Positions 29,844 through 33,848 of a DNA stretch of 33,848 nt are shown here, piece after piece. Numbering within the stretch: the first letter of the stretch is position 1; each line of letters starts with the position of its first letter. The stretch covers positions 141,246 through 175,093 of the forward strand of contig MTNP01000037.1 of assembly GCA_002011475.1 (NCBI GenBank). The letters run 5' to 3'. The notes under the pieces are model-generated. The model was given only the letters and a program-made list of their open reading frames with translations, ran no database searches and was not told the DNA's origin. The stretch comes from Dehalococcoides sp. JdFR-54 (GTDB taxonomy: Bacteria > Chloroflexota > Dehalococcoidia > JdFR-54). Made by a program: the position numbers and the translations under genes.

Positions 29844-32800
29844 TCAAGCGCTTTGGATGCTCCAGATGCTTTTGACACCGCTGATGATGAAGTAGCCGCG
29901 TCCCATTTCGATGGAGAAGGGGGTCAGGGGGAGTCCGAGAATGTAAGCATCGAACCAACCGTAAGCCTCGTTCCAGCTATATATCTCGGTGGCGTTCCCC
30001 CCTTGCTCATTGATCTCTTCCAGCAAACTCTTGGCAGTATAAGGGGTTGCCGGTTCTATGGGCAGGGCGATGAGGTTGAGGCCAGCCACTATCTCCTTCT
30101 CAACCACCAGCCCTAGGGTCATCGTTCCGGCGTCCCGCGGGCTGGAGGTGGTGGTCACTGTCAGGGAGGCAGTGCCATCAGCGGCACCCTGAGCCACCAG
30201 GGAGAGATTGTCGCCTCCGTCGGTGGTATCGAAGGTGAACCAGGCTGAGAGGTCGGCCTCTCTTATGGTGCCGAGAACCTTGTTCCAGTCCCCGTTAGCA
30301 TCCACCAGGGCGGACATCTCCTGGGAGGTGCCTGAGCTGCCTGTGCCGTCATTGTCCACCACGCTGATATAGACTATGGTCCCCTCTGCCGGTGTGGTGC
30401 CATCGGATTTAAGCACCTTGCCCAGGACGGTGTAGTAGTGAGGTGGTGGGCCCAAGGTGGGGCCCAGGGTCACCGTATAATGGTTGCCGTTGTTGTCATC
30501 CCTTACCCCGCCGGAGATGACGTCGAAGTAATAGGTCGCCTCGGGTGTCAGGCCACCGACTATGACATAATGGGTAGTGCCAGTGAAGTCGGCGCCTCGG
30601 GTGTCCTCCACCGTGGTTCCCCCGCCTGGCAGGTCAGCCGGGTCGTCGCTGTATTCCACCTGCCCGCTTACAGCACTCTGGGTGGTCCAGGATACCACGA
30701 AGGCAACGTCGCTCACATCGGTTACCTTAGGTGGAACTGGTTCTGGGGGAGGGGCTGTCAGGGGATAACCCATATAGGTGAAGGTGCTTTTGACACTGCT
30801 GATGATAAAGTAGCCGCGTCCCACTTCGATGGGGAAGTCGGGCAGGGGGAGTCCGAGAATGTAAGCATCGAACCAACCGTAAGCCTCGTTCCAGCTATAT
30901 ATCTCGGTGGCGTTCCCTCCCTGGTTATTGATCTCTTCCAGCAAACTCGCCGCGGTGTAAGGTGGGTCAGGCTCCGCTTCCAAAGCGAACAGATTCAGCC
31001 CAGCCACTATCTCTTTCTCTACCAGAATCTTCGTCACGGTGTGGAACTTGAAGGCGGTGCTGTAGTCGCTCTCGTTGCCAAAGCTGTCCTTGGCCTTCAC
31101 CTTCCACCAGTAATCCGTGTCGGGGCTTAGCATGGTCGGGGGCACCCAGGTAGTGATGTCAGCGCCCAGCCAGCCACTGTTCTGCACACCGGTGGTGAAG
31201 TCAATGTCCTCGGCTATGGTGAAGTAGTAGGAGAGGGGGGTGCTGGGGTCAGTGGCGGTGGAAGCGGTCAGGGTTGGCCTCAGGTCAACATCGGTGGCCT
31301 CATTTGGTGGTGAGCTACAAGCCACATCGGTGGGGGCTTTGGTGTCCAGGGTGAAGTCGCTGCTTATGCCCTCGCCGATGCCTAGAATCTTGCCGTCATC
31401 GGCGATGACCTTTATCTTGGCATCGGTCATATACTGACCATCGAAGTCCGCCTTGGCGTCCCAGGTTCCGGTGTAGCTAGCGAACTCCAGGGTCACATCC
31501 TTGCTTCCGACACCGGTGACAGTGGTGCAGGGGACATAGCTGACCCCATTCCAGTACTCAAAGCTGATGGTGACGCTGGTGTCCTCCTCGTCCTGCTCCT
31601 TGACATCGTAGGAGATGTCAACTATCCCCGTGCCCGCCCGCTGCGAGGCAACGACATTGTCCACAATGGGTGGCAGGTTAGGCACCAGGGTCAATGTTCC
31701 GGCGTCCCGCGGGCTGGAGGTGGTGGTCACCGTTAGGGAGGCAGTGCCATCAGCGGCACCCTGAGCCACCAGGGAGAGATTGTCGCCCCCGCCAGTGCGA
31801 TCGAATTCGAACCAGTCTGAGAGGTCGGCCTCTCTTATGGTGCCGAGAACCTTACTCCAGTCCCCATTGGCATCCACCAGGGCGGACATCTCCTGGGAGG
31901 TGCCTAAGCTGCCTTCGCCATCGTTGTCCACCACGCTGATATAGATTATGGCCCCCTCTGCCGGCGTGGTGCCATCATACTTGACTGCCTTGCCGAAGAC
32001 GGTATAGAAATGGGGTGGTGGCCCGATGGTGGGGCCCGTGGTTACGGTATAGTGGTTGCCGTTGTTGTCGTCCCTGGCCGTTCCAGAGATGACATCGAAG
32101 TAGTAAGTCTTTTCAGGGTCTAGGCCGCTGATTATGACATAGTGGGTATCGTCCTCGACGCCGGCGCCCCGGAGGTCATCCACCACAGTCCCCCCAGCTT
32201 CCAGGCCGGCAATCGTTTCGCTGTATTCTACCTGCCCAGTGACCTCGATATTTGTGACCCAGGATACCACGAAGGCCACGTCGCTCACATCGGTCACCTT
32301 TATATCGGAGATCTCCGGTGGTGGGATCTCGTTGGTGATGGTGGCACCGGCGATGGTGACGGAAATAGGGTTGGCCTGGTCATCGGCCAGTTTCACCGGG
32401 TCCTCACCTGGCACCGGGTTCTGCCAAGCGAGGATGCTGGTGCCTTCATCTTTGCAGTGGAAAGCGATGTTAGCCACCACCCCACCGCCGCTGAGGGGCT
32501 CCGCCGGGTTGAGCAGGGTAAAGACGAATTCGATTGTGCCATTTTCTACACGGTTGATGGTTATGTCGACGGGGTCGTAGGTCACATACGCCTCGGCATC
32601 CTCATCCCAGATAGTGGGGGGCCAGTCGCCCTCCCACCCCTCCGGCGGGGTGTCGGGCCAGGTGGTGGGCAGGAAGGGCCCCGGCGCGATCTGGACACCG
32701 GCGGTGTAAGGATCGGCATCGACCACCTCAAGCAAGTCGGTATTAAAGGTGAGGTGAAACTCGGCGCCGTAGAGGTCGGTCACTGCATCAACCTTGATGC

Positions 32801-32984
32801 TCACCGTGGTGGTGGCACCCACGTCGATGGTCTGTTCTAGGGGGTCAATGAAGACGGAGGCGGTGTCATCGGCTTGAGCGGGCTGGGGAGCAGGCCATGC
32901 CACACCCACTGCCAACGCCGAGGAAAGTACTATCGCCAGAACAATGCGCATCCCTGTGGTGCCCATAAACCGGCTGCGCATCAT
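29844..32984 (-). CDS. secreted cohesin- and FN3-domain modular protein
   Basis: The roughly 1046-residue protein starts at 32984, five bases after AAAGGAGG; an upstream in-frame ATG at 33008 is not supported. A signal peptide ends near PQPAQA. A cohesin-like domain (about 40-215) follows, with ASVFIDPLEQTIDVGATTTVSI, LYGAEFHLTFN and the later IEFVFTLLNP and VVANIAFHCK strands. Then come the FN3-like module (228-429), Ig-like and FN3-like segments (430-650), a VEKEIVAGLNL repeat (654-733), the module again (752-953) and a second VEKEIVAGLNL repeat (959-1039). No dockerin or membrane anchor is visible. Cohesins bind dockerins in cellulosomes, but also occur alone in surface proteins of non-cellulolytic bacteria. 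The ligand is unknown. Confidence 0.85.
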   Translation of the reverse strand: MMRSRFMGTTGMRIVLAIVLSSALAVGVAWPAPQPAQADDTASVFIDPLEQTIDVGATTTVSIKVDAVTDLYGAEFHLTFNTDLLEVVDADPYTAGVQIAPGPFLPTTWPDTPPEGWEGDWPPTIWDEDAEAYVTYDPVDITINRVENGTIEFVFTLLNPAEPLSGGGVVANIAFHCKDEGTSILAWQNPVPGEDPVKLADDQANPISVTIAGATITNEIPPPEISDIKVTDVSDVAFVVSWVTNIEVTGQVEYSETIAGLEAGGTVVDDLRGAGVEDDTHYVIISGLDPEKTYYFDVISGTARDDNNGNHYTVTTGPTIGPPPHFYTVFGKAVKYDGTTPAEGAIIYISVVDNDGEGSLGTSQEMSALVDANGDWSKVLGTIREADLSDWFEFDRTGGGDNLSLVAQGAADGTASLTVTTTSSPRDAGTLTLVPNLPPIVDNVVASQRAGTGIVDISYDVKEQDEEDTSVTISFEYWNGVSYVPCTTVTGVGSKDVTLEFASYTGTWDAKADFDGQYMTDAKIKVIADDGKILGIGEGISSDFTLDTKAPTDVACSSPPNEATDVDLRPTLTASTATDPSTPLSYYFTIAEDIDFTTGVQNSGWLGADITTWVPPTMLSPDTDYWWKVKAKDSFGNESDYSTAFKFHTVTKILVEKEIVAGLNLFALEAEPDPPYTAASLLEEINNQGGNATEIYSWNEAYGWFDAYILGLPLPDFPIEVGRGYFIISSVKSTFTYMGYPLTAPPPEPVPPKVTDVSDVAFVVSWTTQSAVSGQVEYSDDPADLPGGGTTVEDTRGADFTGTTHYVIVGGLTPEATYYFDVISGGVRDDNNGNHYTVTLGPTLGPPPHYYTVLGKVLKSDGTTPAEGTIVYISVVDNDGTGSSGTSQEMSALVDANGDWNKVLGTIREADLSAWFTFDTTDGGDNLSLVAQGAADGTASLTVTTTSSPRDAGTMTLGLVVEKEIVAGLNLIALPIEPATPYTAKSLLEEINEQGGNATEIYSWNEAYGWFDAYILGLPLTPFSIEMGRGYFIISGVKSIWSIQSA
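29868..30107 (-). repeat. 240-bp C-terminal repeat, copy 1
   Basis: Encodes VEKEIVAGLNL through GRGYFIIS, including ATEIYSWNEAYGWFDAYILG. It matches 30785-31023 nearly base for base. The GLNL...YSWN...GRGYFI pattern resembles repeats seen in other bacterial surface proteins. Limits are approximate. Confidence 0.85.
30126..30728 (-). repeat. 600-bp module repeat, copy 2
   Basis: Second copy of the FN3-like plus regulatory-like module, inside the cohesin protein gene. It is closest to copy 1 at the KVTDVS...PADLPGGGTTVEDTRGA end and to copy 3 at the SPRDAGT end, which suggests gene conversion. Confidence 0.85.
30785..31023 (-). repeat. 240-bp C-terminal repeat, copy 2
   Basis: Second copy of the VEKEIVAGLNL...GRGYFIIS unit, about 915 bp from the first, so the larger duplicated unit is module plus this repeat. 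Confidence 0.85.
31697..32302 (-). repeat. 600-bp module repeat, copy 3
   Basis: Third copy of the FN3-like plus regulatory-like module, directly after the cohesin domain. It is the most diverged at its FN3 end (IEVTGQVEYSETIAGLEAGG). Confidence 0.85.
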
Positions 32985-33025
32985 GCTAACCTCCTTTCCC
33001 AGGTTCAAGAAGGCCTGTTGTGCTT

Positions 33026-33054
33026 ACTATATCACACCAATATCCGTTTCGCAA
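33026..33054 (-). promoter_or_regulatory. sigma-70 promoter of the cohesin protein gene
   Basis: TTGCGA, 17 bases, TATAGT on the minus strand, within an AT-rich gap of 150 bp. Transcription would start about 35 bases before the ATG at 32984. Confidence 0.65.
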
Positions 33055-33138
33055 TACCTTTGACAGGAAATTTATCAAAATTGACCTCTATGCAGATTTG
33101 GGCATATCTATAAAAGCCCCCGGGCCAGCAAATCAGAT

Positions 33139-33848
33139 TCAAGGGGTTATCACTATCGTTCCTCCCTGGGTGACGGCGCTTATGGGGGCTACCTCGCCCT
33201 CGGTGAGGCCGACCAGTTGCGCCTTCAGGCGTAGCTGGCTGGTGCCGCTGGCCTGGCCTTGGAAGTTCACCGTGAACAAGGTGCCCTCGCCGGAGACAGC
33301 CGGGGCGGGGTGGAGCAGGGTTATGACGAACCAGACAAACCCGGCGTCGTTGTCGGCGTAGTTCTTAAAAAGGTAGCCCTGCGCAGGGTCCAGAAAGGTG
33401 CCGGGGGCGATCTGGATGCCCGATTTGACGGGGTTGGCATCCTGGACCTCCAGGAGGCTGGCATCGAAAAAGAGGTGAATATCCACCGCGTAAAGGTCGG
33501 TCACATTTCGCACCACCACGTTCACCGGGGCGATATCCCCCACTCCTAGCTCCAGGTGGGCCGGGCTCACCGATACCGTGGTCCCCTCCGCCGCGGGCAG
33601 GGGGGTAGGGGAGGGTGTAGCTGTGGGCGTGGGGCTAGGCGTGGGTGATGGGCGAGGGCAAACAGGACATGGCGTTGAGGTCGGCGTAGGTATAGGCGAC
33701 GGTATTTGGGTTGGGGTTGGCGACGGGGTGGGGGTTGTTACGGGTGTTGGTGACGGGGGAGGTATAGGCGACGGTGTTTGGGTTGGGGTTGGTGACAGGG
33801 CGGGGGTTGTTACAGGTGTTGGTGACGGGGGAGGCGTAGCCGTAGGGG
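33139..33848 (-). CDS. C-terminal part of a stalked cohesin-domain protein (partial)
   Basis: The reading frame is open from the right edge to the stop at 33139, about 235 residues; the N-terminus is outside the window. The first 90 visible residues are almost only Pro, Thr and Ser ([11 protein letters not shown] type) with a CPVC pair, forming an extended, probably glycosylated stalk. The rest is one cohesin-like domain: [51 protein letters not shown] and a final GGTIVITP. It ends the protein, with no anchor or dockerin after it. A GTG near 33570 could be mistaken for a start but lies within the domain's first strand. It is followed by the cohesin/FN3 gene, which has its own promoter. Confidence 0.85.
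   Translation of the reverse strand, partial: PTATPPPSPTPVTTPALSPTPTQTPSPIPPPSPTPVTTPTPSPTPTQIPSPIPTPTSTPCPVCPRPSPTPSPTPTATPSPTPLPAAEGTTVSVSPAHLELGVGDIAPVNVVVRNVTDLYAVDIHLFFDASLLEVQDANPVKSGIQIAPGTFLDPAQGYLFKNYADNDAGFVWFVITLLHPAPAVSGEGTLFTVNFQGQASGTSQLRLKAQLVGLTEGEVAPISAVTQGGTIVITP
33689..33848 (-). repeat. 72-bp tandem repeats encoding the Pro/Thr stalk
   Basis: Two full units (33689-33760 and 33761-33832) differ at only a few positions, and a third begins at 33833 and runs off the window. Each unit is 24 codons, so copy number can change without a frameshift. Confidence 0.88.

Noticed and set aside
33090-33114. Rightward promoter-like TTGACC-N18-TATCTA
   Set aside because: No plus-strand gene follows it. 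The region is simply AT-rich between two leftward genes.
1-33848. CRISPR arrays, tRNA or rRNA genes, transposases
   Set aside because: No regularly spaced short repeats, cloverleaf-like segments, conserved rRNA stretches or transposase-like proteins were recognised on either strand by reading.

Overview
The window looks like a chromosomal segment of a high-GC bacterium, most likely an uncultured Chloroflexota (Dehalococcoidia-like). This rests on gene content: a homocitrate/(Re)-citrate synthase-type enzyme, a TrpB2-type tryptophan synthase under a tryptophan T-box, DUF951, and large cohesin/fibronectin-type surface proteins. The lineage call is an inference, because no rRNA or tRNA gene is present.

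Region 1 (1-4391) is visibly lower in GC than the rest and looks acquired. It holds the last codons of an unknown gene, a large HerA/FtsK-like P-loop ATPase with an unusual Walker A, a small PD-(D/E)XK nuclease-like protein and a HIT-family protein. A 39-bp near-identical direct repeat (3071-3109 and 4353-4391) brackets the last two genes, and its second copy sits at the return to GC-rich housekeeping DNA.

Region 2 (4418-10060) carries a beta-hydroxyacid dehydrogenase, a MaoC-type hydratase, RNase PH and, divergently, the repair/transcription coupling factor Mfd.

Region 3 (10264-16480, minus strand) is an eight-gene operon: DUF177, L32, FabD, FabG, a Mth938-domain protein, a radical SAM protein, NusB and ACP. 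It appears to be driven by a consensus promoter (TTGACA-N18-TATAAT) whose -35 lies inside a 39-nt inverted repeat at the end of trpB. trpB itself has a complete T-box leader with a UGG specifier.

Region 4 (17006-23158, minus strand) holds an endonuclease III-like glycosylase lacking the catalytic lysine, TrmO, SfsA and the citrate/homocitrate synthase-type gene as one unit. A second unit is PadR, a HAAS-domain membrane protein, DegV and a PlsY-like protein, starting at a promoter that overlaps a PadR-type inverted repeat.

Region 5 (23255-27490) has D-aminoacyl-tRNA deacylase and an FmdB zinc ribbon leftward, and PyrF and DUF951 rightward. Next comes a four-gene iron-sulfur unit: iron-sulfur flavoprotein, a NifS/IscS homologue that has lost the PLP lysine, IscU and a zinc ribbon. 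A strong bidirectional terminator closes it.

Region 6 (27562-33848, minus strand) encodes three secreted or surface modular proteins with cohesin, FN3-like, carboxypeptidase-regulatory-like and PKD domains. One ends in an LPTTG sorting-type signal and one has a Pro/Thr stalk built from 72-bp tandem repeats. Blocks of about 600 bp and 240 bp are repeated at high nucleotide identity within and between these genes.
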